Assembly (NCBI GenBank): GCA_035555795.1
Contig: DATMGE010000084.1
Coordinates: forward strand, 98,260-162,259
Length of the DNA stretch: 64,000 bases
Reading direction: 5' to 3'
From: RCIO01 sp035555795
GTDB taxonomy: Bacteria; Pseudomonadota; Alphaproteobacteria; Rhizobiales; Rhizobiaceae
In this document: positions 36,401-48,086 of the stretch, in pieces
How the letters are laid out: every line of letters begins with the position of its first letter
Numbering within the stretch: the first letter of the stretch is position 1
Program-made: the position numbers and the translations under genes
The notes under the pieces: generated by a model
What the model was told of the DNA's origin: nothing
Databases searched by the model: none
What the model saw: only the letters and a program-made list of their open reading frames with translations

Positions 36401-39400
36401 GCCGTTCGCCACCGTGGCCGGATCGATGTTGATCCCCGGCGCATCGATGGTGAGCGTGTAGGCACGAGTGCCGGTGAAGCCGATGTCGTCCGTCGCCATG
36501 ATCGTGAAGTTGAAGCCTCCGGCCTCGGTCGGTGTGCCGGAAAATTCGCCGGCAGCACTGAGCGACAGGCCTGCCGGAAGCGCGCCATCGGTGATCGAAA
36601 AGGCATAGGGCGCCGTACCACCCGTGGCGGTCAGCGACACCGGACCATAGGCCGTTCCCGCCATTCCGTTCGCCACGATGGCCGGATTGATGTTGATCCC
36701 CGGCGCATCGATGGTGAGCGTGTAGGCATGGGTGCCGGTGAAGCCGGTGTCGTCCGTCGCCATGACCATGAAGCTGAAGCTGCCGGCCTGCGTCGGCGTG
36801 CCGGAAAACACGCCGGCAGGGCTCAGCGACAGGCCCACCGGCAGCGCTCCGCTGGTGATCGAGAAGACATGGGGCGCAGTACCACCGGCGGCGGTCAGCG
36901 ATACCGGGCCATAGGCCGTCCCCGCCACGCCGTTCGCCAGCGTGGCCGGGTCGATGGTGATGGTCGGTGCGGCACGCGTGACGTTGACCGTGTAGATCCT
37001 GCTGGTGGAATCTTCTGCCGTCACCTGCACCGTAATGGTGTTGCCACCGACAGTGAGCGGGATCGCCGCCGAGGGCGAGCCTGATCCGACGACCTGCGCA
37101 TTCACGCGGATGGTCGCGCCCGCATCCGCGGCGGTCGGTGTCAGGGTGATGCTGTCGGTCGCATTGTCGACGGCGACCTCATAGGAGGCGGTAGCCGGGT
37201 TGAAGGCCGGATCGAGGCTCCCGGCGCTCGGCACCAGGTTCGACAGCGTCGCATCGGCCGACGCAGTGCGCGTGACCGTCACCGTGTAGGTCTGCGCCGT
37301 CGTGCCGTCCTCGGCCGTAACGACGACGGGGATCGCCGTCGTACCCACCGCCAGCGCAATTGCCTGGCTGGCGCCGCCGGAGGCCACCGCCTGTCCGGCG
37401 ACGGTGATCGTCGCATTGGCATCGGCCGCCGTCGGCGTCAGGGTGATGCTGGTCGTGGCATTGTCGACGGCAACGTCATAGGCGAGCGTCGCCGGGTTGA
37501 AAGCCGGATCGAGCGCGCCGGCGCTCGGCACAAGGCTCGACAGCGAGGCGTCATTCGACGGGCCACCAATGGGAACGAAGGTTACAAACGCACTCACGGC
37601 GCTAGTGTTACACGGAGGACCCTGACAAACGCGGTATTCAAAGGTCCCCCCCTCAACGAATCCGGGGGAACCAAACAGAATGAAAAAGTTATCTATGGCG
37701 CTACCCTGAACATATGCTCCGGCGTTTGGCAGCACGATGGGGCCGACAGATATCCAGCCGGGATCCCCTGACACATAGCCAGCGAAACTGTAGTCGATCC
37801 TTGTCGCGCCATAGGGTGCTTCGATCGTAAAATTGCTGGCGGCGAAGGTTTGCCCAATCGTCACCGATACGGCGGTCGGCGGCGAACTGAACGGGCCGGA
37901 TTCGCTCGAACTGTCGGTGGCCACCACGTTGAACGTAAATGTCCCCGCCTCGGTAGGCGTGCCGCTGAGCGTGCCATCGGCGGCCAGCGTCAGCCCGGGC
38001 GCCATCGTTCCCGAAACATGGGCGAAGGTGTGGGGGGCCGTGCCGCCGCTCGCCGAAAGGCTTTCGCTGTAGGCTTCCCCGCGCATCCCGGGAGGCAAGG
38101 TGGCGGGAGACAGCGTGATCGTCGGCGGATCGACGGTTATGGTCACTTTGCCGGTATTGCCATTGGGGCCGAGGTCGTATTCGAATTCATCCGTCCCGGC
38201 AAATCCGGCGCCTGGCGTATAACTTACCCCTCCATCCGCGGTTAAGACCACGGTTCCATGGACCGGCGCGAGCCAGAGAAAATAGCCTACCCTTCCGTCT
38301 CTCGCGATGTTGAAGTTCAGCGGCGTTTCGAATGTCGTCGCGAAGGTCAGATCCGGCGGCGGGAGATCGACAACGTCGATGGTCACCGTCGCCGGCGCGG
38401 AAGCGCCGGCGGCGTTGGATGCCGTATAGGTTAAGCTGTCCGCTCCTGCGTAACTCGAATTGGGCGTATAGGTGATCGTCATGCCCGAGACGGTCGCGGT
38501 GCCGTGCGTGGGACCGCTGCCAACAGCAACCGAATTGGCCGGCGCGCCGGTGATATTCAGTGCGATCGCGTTGTCGCGGGTGGCGGAGGTTACCGTGGCG
38601 GAGACGGGATTTGCCGTTGGCCGTGCCGCGCCGATCGTGAACGCTCCCGGCGCCGTGGCCATGCCTGCGTCGGCATAGACCGTGACGTCGACGACGCCGC
38701 CCGGATGCGCCGGCACTTCCGCGAGAACCGTGCTGTCGTCAACAGGAGTGACGCTTGCGGAGACGACGCCGTCGAACAGGACGCTGGAGGCTCCGGTCAG
38801 GCCCGTGCCGCTGATGGTGACCATCGTGCCGGGCGGGCCGGCGTCCGGCGAAAGCGACATGATCGTCGGCGTCACCGCATCGTCGTTCTGGATCGTGCCG
38901 ACGCCCTGTCCGTCGACCACCGTTGCGCCGATAACGTTGGTCACGTTGACGAAGAAGGTCTCGTCCGGTTCACTGGTCGTGTCACCAAGGACTCGCACGG
39001 CGAAAGTCCTGGTCCTGTTCAACACACCCATGCTGACACCGGTGTCGCTGCCGCTCACATAATCTTCGCCGGCAATGGCCGTGCCATCCGCCGTCGCGAT
39101 ATCGAATGTCACGCTCCTGAACTGGGGGAGCGGCTGATCCAGCGAGACTTCGAAAGTAGCGATCTTGAAGCCCGAATCGCCCTCCGTCATGCTGACGTCG
39201 TTGATCGACAGAAACAGCTCGACCGGAGCATCATAGGTGTAGGCGCCAGGCGCCGTAGCGCTGTCGCCTGGCGTGACGACCTCCACGTCGACCGGGCCTT
39301 GCGCGTGCGGAGCCGTGATGACGGTGATCTCCGTGTCGTTGACCACTCCGAAACTGAAGACAGGGTCGCCGCCGAAATTGACGCCGGTCGCCCCGGTAAA

Positions 39401-40120
39401 TCCAGTGCCGAAGATGCTGACGGTCGTGTTGCCTTCGGCTGCGCCATTGCCTGGCGAAACGCTTGTAATTGTCGGCGCGGGCGCGCTGGCACCGACGACG
39501 GTCAGCGTGAAGCCCCGCGTTTCAGAGTGGCCGTGTTCGTTCGTTGCCCTGACCGTGAAGTCGAAGCTTCCTTCTTCGCTCGGAACGCCCGTCACACTAC
39601 CGGCATTGAAGCTCATGCCAGTCGGCACCACGCCAGACTCCAGTGTCAAATCAAACGGGCTATCGCCACCGCTGGCAAAGATCGTGAAAAAGCTAAACTC
39701 GCCTTCCACCAGCTCGGTCAACCCTCCGGGAAAAAGGTGGATCGGCGTCTCGTATCCAGAGACATGGCATGTCTCTGTGATGGTGCCTCGCCACTCGTCG
39801 CCGCTCTCATGGGCGATGTTGCAGCCGGTCGGGGTCGACGAATAGGTCCATCCGGAAGGGAAGTTGAAGTCGAAGGTGACCGTCGTGCCGATGTCGACGG
39901 ACCCGCCATTGGACAGGAACCCACCGGGACCACCCCAAGCCATGACGAACCCGGAATCCCAGCTAACGGTAGCCGTCTGGGCCTGTGCCGGCCAGGAGAG
40001 CCCCAAGCCGGCAAACAGAAGGGCAAGGAGGAACATGAAGCGCGGCAGACGTGGGGCCGGGCGGGCCTCGCCCGATCCGGACATCGTCGTATTCAGGAAC
40101 TGAACGCAAGAATTGGCCAT
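33434..40120 (-). CDS. Giant Ig-repeat autotransporter (2228 aa)
   Basis: Start ATG 40118-40120 after GGGCAGGGTGAGC. Extended signal region to about residue 47 (AQA). Then, approximately: IPT/TIG domains (213-290 and 410-490), Calx-beta (300-400, LFLSINDVSMTEGDSG), cadherin/Ig-like modules to 770, two cadherin-like beta-sandwich units (853-1050, LVPSAGALDPAFNPATLAYD and a copy), seven near-identical 88-residue Ig units (1052-1668), a diverged eighth, a helical linker with charged runs (about 1855-1945), and a 12-strand-type autotransporter beta-barrel ending IGTQW. Likely a surface adhesin. Divergent from a two-component system. Confidence 0.92.
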   Translation of the reverse strand: MANSCVQFLNTTMSGSGEARPAPRLPRFMFLLALLFAGLGLSWPAQAQTATVSWDSGFVMAWGGPGGFLSNGGSVDIGTTVTFDFNFPSGWTYSSTPTGCNIAHESGDEWRGTITETCHVSGYETPIHLFPGGLTELVEGEFSFFTIFASGGDSPFDLTLESGVVPTGMSFNAGSVTGVPSEEGSFDFTVRATNEHGHSETRGFTLTVVGASAPAPTITSVSPGNGAAEGNTTVSIFGTGFTGATGVNFGGDPVFSFGVVNDTEITVITAPHAQGPVDVEVVTPGDSATAPGAYTYDAPVELFLSINDVSMTEGDSGFKIATFEVSLDQPLPQFRSVTFDIATADGTAIAGEDYVSGSDTGVSMGVLNRTRTFAVRVLGDTTSEPDETFFVNVTNVIGATVVDGQGVGTIQNDDAVTPTIMSLSPDAGPPGTMVTISGTGLTGASSVLFDGVVSASVTPVDDSTVLAEVPAHPGGVVDVTVYADAGMATAPGAFTIGAARPTANPVSATVTSATRDNAIALNITGAPANSVAVGSGPTHGTATVSGMTITYTPNSSYAGADSLTYTASNAAGASAPATVTIDVVDLPPPDLTFATTFETPLNFNIARDGRVGYFLWLAPVHGTVVLTADGGVSYTPGAGFAGTDEFEYDLGPNGNTGKVTITVDPPTITLSPATLPPGMRGEAYSESLSASGGTAPHTFAHVSGTMAPGLTLAADGTLSGTPTEAGTFTFNVVATDSSSESGPFSSPPTAVSVTIGQTFAASNFTIEAPYGATRIDYSFAGYVSGDPGWISVGPIVLPNAGAYVQGSAIDNFFILFGSPGFVEGGTFEYRVCQGPPCNTSAVSAFVTFVPIGGPSNDASLSSLVPSAGALDPAFNPATLAYDVAVDNATTSITLTPTAADANATITVAGQAVASGGASQAIALAVGTTAIPVVVTAEDGTTAQTYTVTVTRTASADATLSNLVPSAGSLDPAFNPATASYEVAVDNATDSITLTPTAADAGATIRVNAQVVGSGSPSAAIPLTVGGNTITVQVTAEDSTSRIYTVNVTRAAPTITIDPATLANGVAGTAYGPVSLTAAGGTAPHVFSITSGALPVGLSLSPAGVFSGTPTQAGSFSFMVMATDDTGFTGTHAYTLTIDAPGININPAIVANGMAGTAYGPVSLTATGGTAPYAFSITDGALPAGLSLSAAGEFSGTPTEAGGFNFTIMATDDIGFTGTRAYTLTIDAPGINIDPATVANGVAGTAYGPVSLTATGGTAPYAFSITDGALPAGLSLSAAGELAGTPTEAGGFNFTVMATDDNGFTGTRAYTLTIDAPTLTIDPATLAGGVAGTAYGPVALTAAGGTAPYAFSITAGALPAGLSLSAAGELAGTPTEAGGFNFTVMATDDIGFTGTRAYTLTIDAPGINIDPATVANGVAGTAYGPVALTAAGGTAPYVFSITSGALPANLSLSPVGELAGTPTVAGSFTFTVTATDDNGFTGIRDYTLAVDAPTITIDPAALANGVAGTVYDPVSLTAAGGTAPYVFSITSGALPANLSLSPAGDLSGTPTEAGNFTVTVTVTDDNGFTGTRAYTLTIDAPTLTIDPATLAGGVAGTAYGPVSLTAAGGTAPYAFAITDGALPANLSLDASGVLFGTPTVAGSFSFTATVTDDNGFTGTRAYTLTLDAPVISLSVPPIPRGKVNTPFAAIRLSASGGTAPYEFAVTGGVLPQGMTLAADGALSGTPTQAGDFPVTVAATDKLGFAGTAGLSINIRNLDLPIAQNLMLEVMAGTYGSIDLTQGATNGPFTQAAITTYPAAEAGTVSIRRDGAAYMLDFEASGTFVGSEQMRYTLSNADGRSAPATVTLNVVARPDPSQDFEVVGLLTAQAEASKRFAGTQMRNFNQRLEQLHDEGERRHNSMNASISMQRQDSARASYAREDERERARKAFARVDAHEKESDRTTSAIADDHNPLGNFAVWSGGFVNFAEADNGGIDLDSTLVGVSGGVDYRFTPKFVGGIGFGFGRDKTAVGGNGTESRGQAWSMAAYGSYKPTPGIFVDGLLGYSYLNFDSRRYVTATGDFALGSRNGHQLFSSLSVGYEHRGDRWLVSPYGRLEASQSRLAAFTESGGGMWDLTYGHQSVYAVSGILGLRVEYAIPMGWGMLKPRARLEYTHDFEGSSRINVGYADIGRLPYVVETELFSKNHLTIGLGVDAQIGDRWTLGFDYRTASGLDKRQQDHSFALKIGTQW
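35117..36964 (-). repeat. Seven exact-length 264-bp tandem repeats inside the autotransporter gene
   Basis: The span is 1848 bp = 7 x 264 with no indel; each unit encodes an 88-residue putative Ig domain beginning like TITIDPATLANGVAGTAYG and ending AYTLTIDAP. An eighth, diverged unit begins at 35116. Inner units (35.9-36.7 kb) look nearly identical, which suggests recent duplication or gene conversion and makes unit number prone to change. Confidence 0.95.
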
Positions 40121-40140
40121 GCTCACCCTGCCCCGGACGA

Positions 40141-40158
40141 ACCATCCATCTGGATGGT
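40141..40158. promoter_or_regulatory. 8-bp inverted repeat just upstream of the autotransporter start
   Basis: ACCATCCA-TC-TGGATGGT, 20 bp ahead of the ATG at 40120. It may be an operator or a 5'-UTR hairpin controlling the autotransporter. Part of the 351-bp divergent region 40121-40471, which holds no gene. Confidence 0.5.
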
Positions 40159-40307
40159 CGCCTCTGCCCCGTGCGGCGAGAGAGTGCTGCATGATCGAAG
40201 GCGCGGCGCCTCCCCAGGGCATCGCGCCGGTCAATCCTCTCCATATCGACATTCCGTCAGGCGACTCGGGCCGCATGGCGGAAGGATTGTCAGTGCCGCA
40301 TCAAATC

Positions 40308-40379
40308 CAATTCTACGATAAGGTCATGGCGGCCAACGAATCCACCGATCAATTCTGCTCAATTCTGACCAATTCTTGC
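40308..40379. promoter_or_regulatory. Four phased CAATTCT direct repeats between autotransporter and two-component genes
   Basis: CAATTCTGCT (40350), CAATTCTGAC (40360) and CAATTCTTGC (40370) are three adjacent 10-bp direct repeats; a fourth, CAATTCTACG, begins at 40308, 42 bp (four helical turns) away. Direct repeats at 10-11 bp phase are how OmpR/PhoB-type regulators bind. They lie 93 bp before the kinase start and about 190-250 bp before the autotransporter start. Confidence 0.65.
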
Positions 40380-40471
40380 AACGCCGGCGCGACTTGCCTC
40401 GACGTGCAACTCCTGCAAGGTTCAGGCCCGATGCAGCGGAGAAACGGCAAGAGTCGTGCGAATGTTCGAGG

Positions 40472-41917
40472 ATGCTTGATCTCAAGACGGTCCTGGTCGT
40501 CACATTTGCGATTGCCTGCCTTCAGGCGATAGCCTGGACATTCGTCTGGCTCGCCTGGCGTCGTCTCTACGAACTCCGGTTCCTCGCGGCGGGCCTCGCA
40601 GCGATAGCGCTCGGCCTCTTCCTGATGATCGTGCGAGGGCTGGAGCCGGCGGCATGGAGCATCGTGCTCGCCAATCTCGTCATCAAGATCGGCCTCGTCC
40701 TGCTTGCCGAGGGGCTTGCCCGCTTCCTCGGCCAGCCGCGCTATAGCTGGATCGGCCTGTCGCTTCTGGCGTTCCAGCTCGTCAGCTGGAGCATCGCGGT
40801 CAATGTCGCGCCGGGCAATCTGGCCATCCGGATCCACCTGTCGACGATCTTCACCGTCATCATGATGTCGATCATGTGCCTGGGGCTGATGCGGGACAGG
40901 ACGCAGCCGCGCCTCCTGCGCTGGATCACCGTCGGCATCCTCCTCGAATATATGATCGCCAGCGTCATGCAGAGCGTGATCGAGCAAAAGCGGGCCGTTT
41001 CCGGCGATGCCCTGGTGTTGGCCGATCACAATGGCTGGTATCTGATGCAGGGCGCGCTGTTCCAGATCGCCTTCTTCGCCTGCGTCCTGTTCATGGTCAG
41101 CACCCGCCTGTCGACCGATCTGCGCGAGAAGAACGAAGCCCTGTCGCGCGAGATCGAGGAACGCCGGCGGCTGGAAACCAAACTCAATGCGAGCCTGGAG
41201 GCCGAACGGGCGCTGCGCGAGGAACAGGCCGACTTCATGCGTGTGGTCAGCCACGAATTCCGTACCCCGCTCGCCATCATCCGCAACGCGACGGAGATGA
41301 TCGGACTTGTCGGCGACAGGTCGCCCCAGGCGACGCGCGAACGCATCGCCGGCATCAGCGATGCGCTCAACCGGCTGTCCTCCCTCATCAACCGCTTCAT
41401 GTCGGATGATCGGGACAACAGCTTCCAGCCGGAGTTGATGACGATCGGCTCCCTGTTGCTCGACCTGCAGCTGCATTTCAGGATGACCAACCAGGGCGAC
41501 CGGCTGAACCTTGCCGCGGACGACGAACGGACTTCGCTTCTGGCTGACCCGGAAATGCTGACGACCGTCATCATCAATCTCATCGACAATGCGCTCAAAT
41601 ATTCGCCCGAAGACCAGCCGATCGACATCGACATGCACCGGCGCGACCGCGATCTGATCATCCGCGTCCGCGACCGCGGCATCGGCATTCCCGCAGGCGA
41701 ACTGCACAAGATCGGGCGGCGCTTCTTCCGGGGCAGCAATGCGGCGACGCGCAGCGGGACCGGCCTCGGGCTCTATACCTCGCGCAAGCTGCTTGCCTAT
41801 CACGGCGGAACGCTGCAACTGGTTGCCAATGAAGACCGGGGAATGACGGCGATCATATCCCTGCCCCTGCCCGCAACGGAGGCGGCGCGATCCTTCACGG
41901 AGCGGGTGACGGCATGA
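40472..41917 (+). CDS. Membrane sensor histidine kinase
   Basis: About 481 aa from ATG 40472. Residues 1-210 hold some seven membrane segments with no periplasmic domain of note, a 7TM-like sensor. After a short coiled coil (LREKNEALSREIEERRRLE) come HisKA with His261 in RVVSHEFRTPLAII, and the ATP-binding motifs NLIDNALKYSPE, RVRDRGIGIP and GTGLGLYTSRKL. It overlaps the response regulator by ATGA. Likely senses a membrane or surface cue and acts on the autotransporter next door. Confidence 0.9.
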   Translation: MLDLKTVLVVTFAIACLQAIAWTFVWLAWRRLYELRFLAAGLAAIALGLFLMIVRGLEPAAWSIVLANLVIKIGLVLLAEGLARFLGQPRYSWIGLSLLAFQLVSWSIAVNVAPGNLAIRIHLSTIFTVIMMSIMCLGLMRDRTQPRLLRWITVGILLEYMIASVMQSVIEQKRAVSGDALVLADHNGWYLMQGALFQIAFFACVLFMVSTRLSTDLREKNEALSREIEERRRLETKLNASLEAERALREEQADFMRVVSHEFRTPLAIIRNATEMIGLVGDRSPQATRERIAGISDALNRLSSLINRFMSDDRDNSFQPELMTIGSLLLDLQLHFRMTNQGDRLNLAADDERTSLLADPEMLTTVIINLIDNALKYSPEDQPIDIDMHRRDRDLIIRVRDRGIGIPAGELHKIGRRFFRGSNAATRSGTGLGLYTSRKLLAYHGGTLQLVANEDRGMTAIISLPLPATEAARSFTERVTA

Positions 41918-42633
41918 CGCATATTCTCATTGTCGAGGACGAACCGCGGCTGCGCACGGATATGGTGGATTTCCTGCATCTGAGCGGCCTTGCCGCCTCC
42001 GGCGTCGCCACGGCGGAGGAACTACGCGATGCGCTTTCCGGCCGCAAAACGCCGGCAGTGGTGGTTCTCGATGTCGGACTGCCCGACGGAAACGGCTTCG
42101 AACTCGCCGCCGAAATACGCCGCAGCCACGCCTGCGGCATCATCATGCTGACCGCATTGAGCGACAGCGACGACCGGATCCGCGGCTTCGACAGCGGCGC
42201 CGATATCTATCTGGTCAAGGACAGCACGCTGCGCGAGATCGAAGCGGCGATCCGCAGCCTGCTGCGCCGCACCGGCGATCTCCCCGCAATGACCGGCAAT
42301 GACGATCGGTGGACCCTCGACGGCACCGGCTGGCTATTGACCGCGCCAAGCCAGGAAACGCTGAAGCTGACCGCCGCCGAATTCGCCTTCATGAATATAC
42401 TTTGCAGCCGCGGCGGCGAGGTCTGCCCTCGCGACGAACTCGTCGAGATGCTGGCGCGCCCCCGGTCGACCTTCGACAACCGGCATCTCGACGCGGTCGT
42501 CAGCCGGCTGCGCCGAAAGATCGAGGCGCGCACGAACCTACCGGCGCCGATCAAGGTCGTCTACGGCGTCGGCTACATGTTCACCGCGTCGATCGCGGCC
42601 CGGAACGGCGGCCAGGGCCGAAGCGGGCGATAG
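41914..42633 (+). CDS. OmpR-family response regulator
   Basis: 239 aa. Receiver domain residues 3-115 with the acidic pair in ILIVEDEPR, phospho-acceptor Asp53 (VVVLDVGLPDG), and Lys in IYLVKDSTLRE. A winged-helix effector (about 130-230) carries EFAFMNILCSRGGEVCPRDELVEML and RHLDAVVSRLRRKIE. Partner of the kinase just upstream. The CAATTCT repeats at 40308-40379 are the best candidate target. Confidence 0.92.
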   Translation: MTHILIVEDEPRLRTDMVDFLHLSGLAASGVATAEELRDALSGRKTPAVVVLDVGLPDGNGFELAAEIRRSHACGIIMLTALSDSDDRIRGFDSGADIYLVKDSTLREIEAAIRSLLRRTGDLPAMTGNDDRWTLDGTGWLLTAPSQETLKLTAAEFAFMNILCSRGGEVCPRDELVEMLARPRSTFDNRHLDAVVSRLRRKIEARTNLPAPIKVVYGVGYMFTASIAARNGGQGRSGR

Positions 42634-42825
42634 AACTTCTGCCGACCGAAGTCGATAAAATTGAGAAAGACGTCTACGCCGGGGCCATCTAAATTGAGGC
42701 CGTAGGATCTGCTATTCGCATCGCTGAGCAACGAGGGCGGCTGTTGCTTGCAAACAAGATGTTGAGAGCATCGGCAGCTTGCGGCAGACTGCAACCGAGT
42801 GTCGTGGAACCTGATGGAACCTGGA

Positions 42826-43218
42826 ATGAACGGAATTGGCTATACGATGGTCGGCACGACGAACCTGCCGCGCGCATTGACGTTCTACGATTCGATATTT
42901 GCAGCAATGGGCCTCGATAGATGCTGGCGTGACGAGCGCTCAGCCTCCTGGGGCAAGTCCGACGACGAAAATTTCCCCCGTTTCTTTGCAGGCTACCCAT
43001 ACGATGGTGGTGAAGCCGGCGTTGGAAACGGAGCGATGACGGCCTTCTTGTGTGCCCCCGACCTGATCGACCAACTTCATGCGCTGGCGCTTGAAAATGG
43101 TGGAGTTTGCGAAGGCGCGCCAGGACGCCGTCCGCAATATGGTGATGGGTTCTACGGCGCATATGTTCGCGATCCAGACGGCAACAAGCTCGCCTTCGTC
43201 TGCTACGATGCGCCATAA
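42826..43218 (+). CDS. VOC-family (glyoxalase-fold) protein
   Basis: 130 aa from ATG 42826 (MNGIGYTMVGTTNLPRA); GTG 42799 and ATG 42814 are in-frame alternatives. Two beta-alpha-beta-beta-beta modules: NLPRALTFYDSIFAAMGL and the C-terminal YGAYVRDPDGNKLAFVCYD. Members bind a metal and act on small molecules or resistance substrates; no specific role can be read. Base composition is a little lower in GC than its neighbours. Confidence 0.8.
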   Translation: MNGIGYTMVGTTNLPRALTFYDSIFAAMGLDRCWRDERSASWGKSDDENFPRFFAGYPYDGGEAGVGNGAMTAFLCAPDLIDQLHALALENGGVCEGAPGRRPQYGDGFYGAYVRDPDGNKLAFVCYDAP

Positions 43219-43435
43219 GGTTCACCTGAGCGGTGAAGAATTTCACCGGCCGCCTTGACACACGAAGCAGTCATCGCAAAGGCCGCAGCTGAACGTCCGC
43301 AATGTGGCCGGCATCCGCCATCGGTGCGTCAAGGTAGATCGGGCTGCACCGTAGAAAAGGCGGCTCTCAGCGTCGCTTCATGACAGTGCGGAGATCGGCG
43401 CCAGTATCGCACCATAGAGGGCAATCGGCGGTGAA

Positions 43436-43527
43436 TGGCGGAGAGGGAGGGATTCGAACCCCCGATGGGCTTGCACCCATGCCGCATTTCGAGTGCGGTG
43501 CATTCAACCACTCTGCCACCTCTCCGC
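43436..43527 (-). tRNA. tRNA-Ser (anticodon CGA)
   Basis: 92 nt including an encoded CCA. Acceptor stem GCGGAGA pairs with TCTCCGC; the anticodon arm CCGCA-CTCGAAA-TGCGG places CGA at the anticodon; a long variable arm (ATGGGTGCAAGCCCAT) is the class II serine form; the T arm GGGGGTTCGAATCCCTC is intact. It reads UCG codons, common in this GC-rich genome. Confidence 0.97.
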
Positions 43528-43779
43528 GGGGCGTGGTCGGCCCTTGCGGGCGCGGCGAACACATAGCGATTGCGCCGCCGTGAAACAAGCGCTTTTCGCG
43601 ACCCTCGACGGAAGTATCGCGAAGACACTTCATCGGGCGGGCAGCCGTTTCACGCAGGCTGGCTCTGCCGCGCACGTGACTTGCTGCCCGCCCCTCTCCT
43701 GACAACCTCCTGTCAGCACCGGACCTGCCGTGATGCCCCTGCCCTTTCCATCGGCGGGGACTCTCTCCATATTACGGCC

Positions 43780-46860
<3,081 letters not shown>

Positions 46861-47182
46861 AGCGCGGTCGCGTCTTATGCCGCCCATCATCCCGCTGCCG
46901 CCACCATCTCCGCTTTCGCCAATCGCAAGCGTAGTAAAGGGGACTGCGAGGATGCGGACCGCTTTCTTCTCCACGTTCACGGGGAGAAGTGCCCGGCAGG
47001 GCGAGCAGCACAAACGGTGCCCATGACGCACAAAAGACGCGACCACACTTCAGCGCCCAACCGGCCCGCTTCTTCCAAAATCGGCCACCGCACTTCGGCT
47101 TGGCACAGCCGCCCTTCCCTCGCCCGCCGCGCGGTGCCATAGCTTCCGGCGCGCCGCCAGCCTGCGGCGCATGGGAGGAATC
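46861..47182. other. 322-bp gap between uvrB and the lactonase gene
   Basis: No gene is supported. It contains a palindromic repeat remnant at 46966-46989 and a GC-rich leader, with GGGAGGAATC serving as ribosome-binding site for the next gene. No good promoter hexamers were picked out. Confidence 0.5.
46966..46989. repeat. Degenerate palindromic repeat (RIME-like)
   Basis: CTTCTCC (46966-46972) and GGAGAAG (46983-46989) flank an ACGTTCACGG loop, followed by TGCCCGGCAGGGCG. The CTTCTCC...GGGGAGAAG core followed by a GGCAGGGCG-like tail resembles the RIME-type intergenic palindromes common in rhizobial genomes. The identification is by eye. Confidence 0.45.
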
Positions 47183-48085
47183 ATGGCTTCATCGGAACTG
47201 CATCTCGTCGTCGATGCGAAGAACAGGATCGGCGAGAAGCCTGTCTGGTGCGACCGCTCGCAAAAACTATGGTGGATCGACATTTACGGCCCCGCCGTGC
47301 TGTCGCTCGATCCCAAAACCGACAAGGTCGAGACCTTCACCCTCCCCGGAAAGACGATCGGCTATCTCCAGCTCGCGGCCGGCGGAACCGGTCCATCCTT
47401 CGTCATCGCGCAGGAAGATGGTCTTTTCGCCTGGACGCCCGGCGGCGAGCGCCGTTTCCTCGTCTCGCCCGAGCCCGGCGCGCCCGACATGCGCCTCAAT
47501 GACGGCGTCTGCGACCGCGAAGGCCGGCTGTGGCTCGGCTCCATGCGCGAGGCCGAGCGCAAGCCGGACGGATCGCTCTGGTGCGTCGAGCCAGATGGCA
47601 GCGTCAGCCGCCACGCCGAAGGCATCACCATTCCCAACAGCCTCGCCGTAAGCCCCGACGGCGGCACGCTCTATTTCACCGACACGATGGCGCAGGTCAT
47701 CTGGGCCTATGACTGCGCCAAAGGTAAGCCATCGCTGACCAATCGCCGCGTCTTCGTCGACGTTCAAGGCCAGCCCGGCCGGCCCGATGGCGCGACCGTC
47801 GATGCCGAAGGTTTCCTGTGGAGCGCGGAATTTTCCGGCCACCGCGTCGTGCGTTATGCGCCGGATGGACGGGTCGACCACGTGGTCGAACTGCCGGTGC
47901 GCAATGTCACCTGCGTCGGCTTCGGCGGCCCGGCGCTTGACCGGCTCTACATCTCGACCGCTTCCTTCGGGCTGGACGATGCCGCGCGCGCCGCGCAGCC
48001 GCTCGCCGGCGGACTTTTCATGATCGAACCCGGCGTCAGGGGGCTGCCCGAGCCGCGCTTCGCCTTCAACTCCGGAAGGGCCTGA
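47183..48085 (+). CDS. SMP-30/gluconolactonase family protein
   Basis: 300 aa from ATG 47183 after a strong GGGAGGAATC. Six-bladed beta-propeller metalloenzyme: metal-binding Glu in GEKPVWCDRSQKLWWIDI, the asparagine region MRLNDGVCDREGRLWLGSM, and PNSLAVSPDGGTLYFTDT. The family hydrolyses sugar lactones to sugar acids. One base separates it from the SDR gene, so the pair may oxidise a sugar and open the lactone. Confidence 0.9.
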   Translation: MASSELHLVVDAKNRIGEKPVWCDRSQKLWWIDIYGPAVLSLDPKTDKVETFTLPGKTIGYLQLAAGGTGPSFVIAQEDGLFAWTPGGERRFLVSPEPGAPDMRLNDGVCDREGRLWLGSMREAERKPDGSLWCVEPDGSVSRHAEGITIPNSLAVSPDGGTLYFTDTMAQVIWAYDCAKGKPSLTNRRVFVDVQGQPGRPDGATVDAEGFLWSAEFSGHRVVRYAPDGRVDHVVELPVRNVTCVGFGGPALDRLYISTASFGLDDAARAAQPLAGGLFMIEPGVRGLPEPRFAFNSGRA

Positions 48086-48086
48086 C

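Noticed and set aside
35117..36964. CRISPR or satellite array
   Set aside because: The 264-bp units are continuous coding sequence for Ig domains in one frame; there are no short repeats with unique spacers.
38504..40321. A 605-codon plus-strand open frame opposite the autotransporter
   Set aside because: Lies across the autotransporter's domains and its promoter; Arg/Asp-rich and domain-free.
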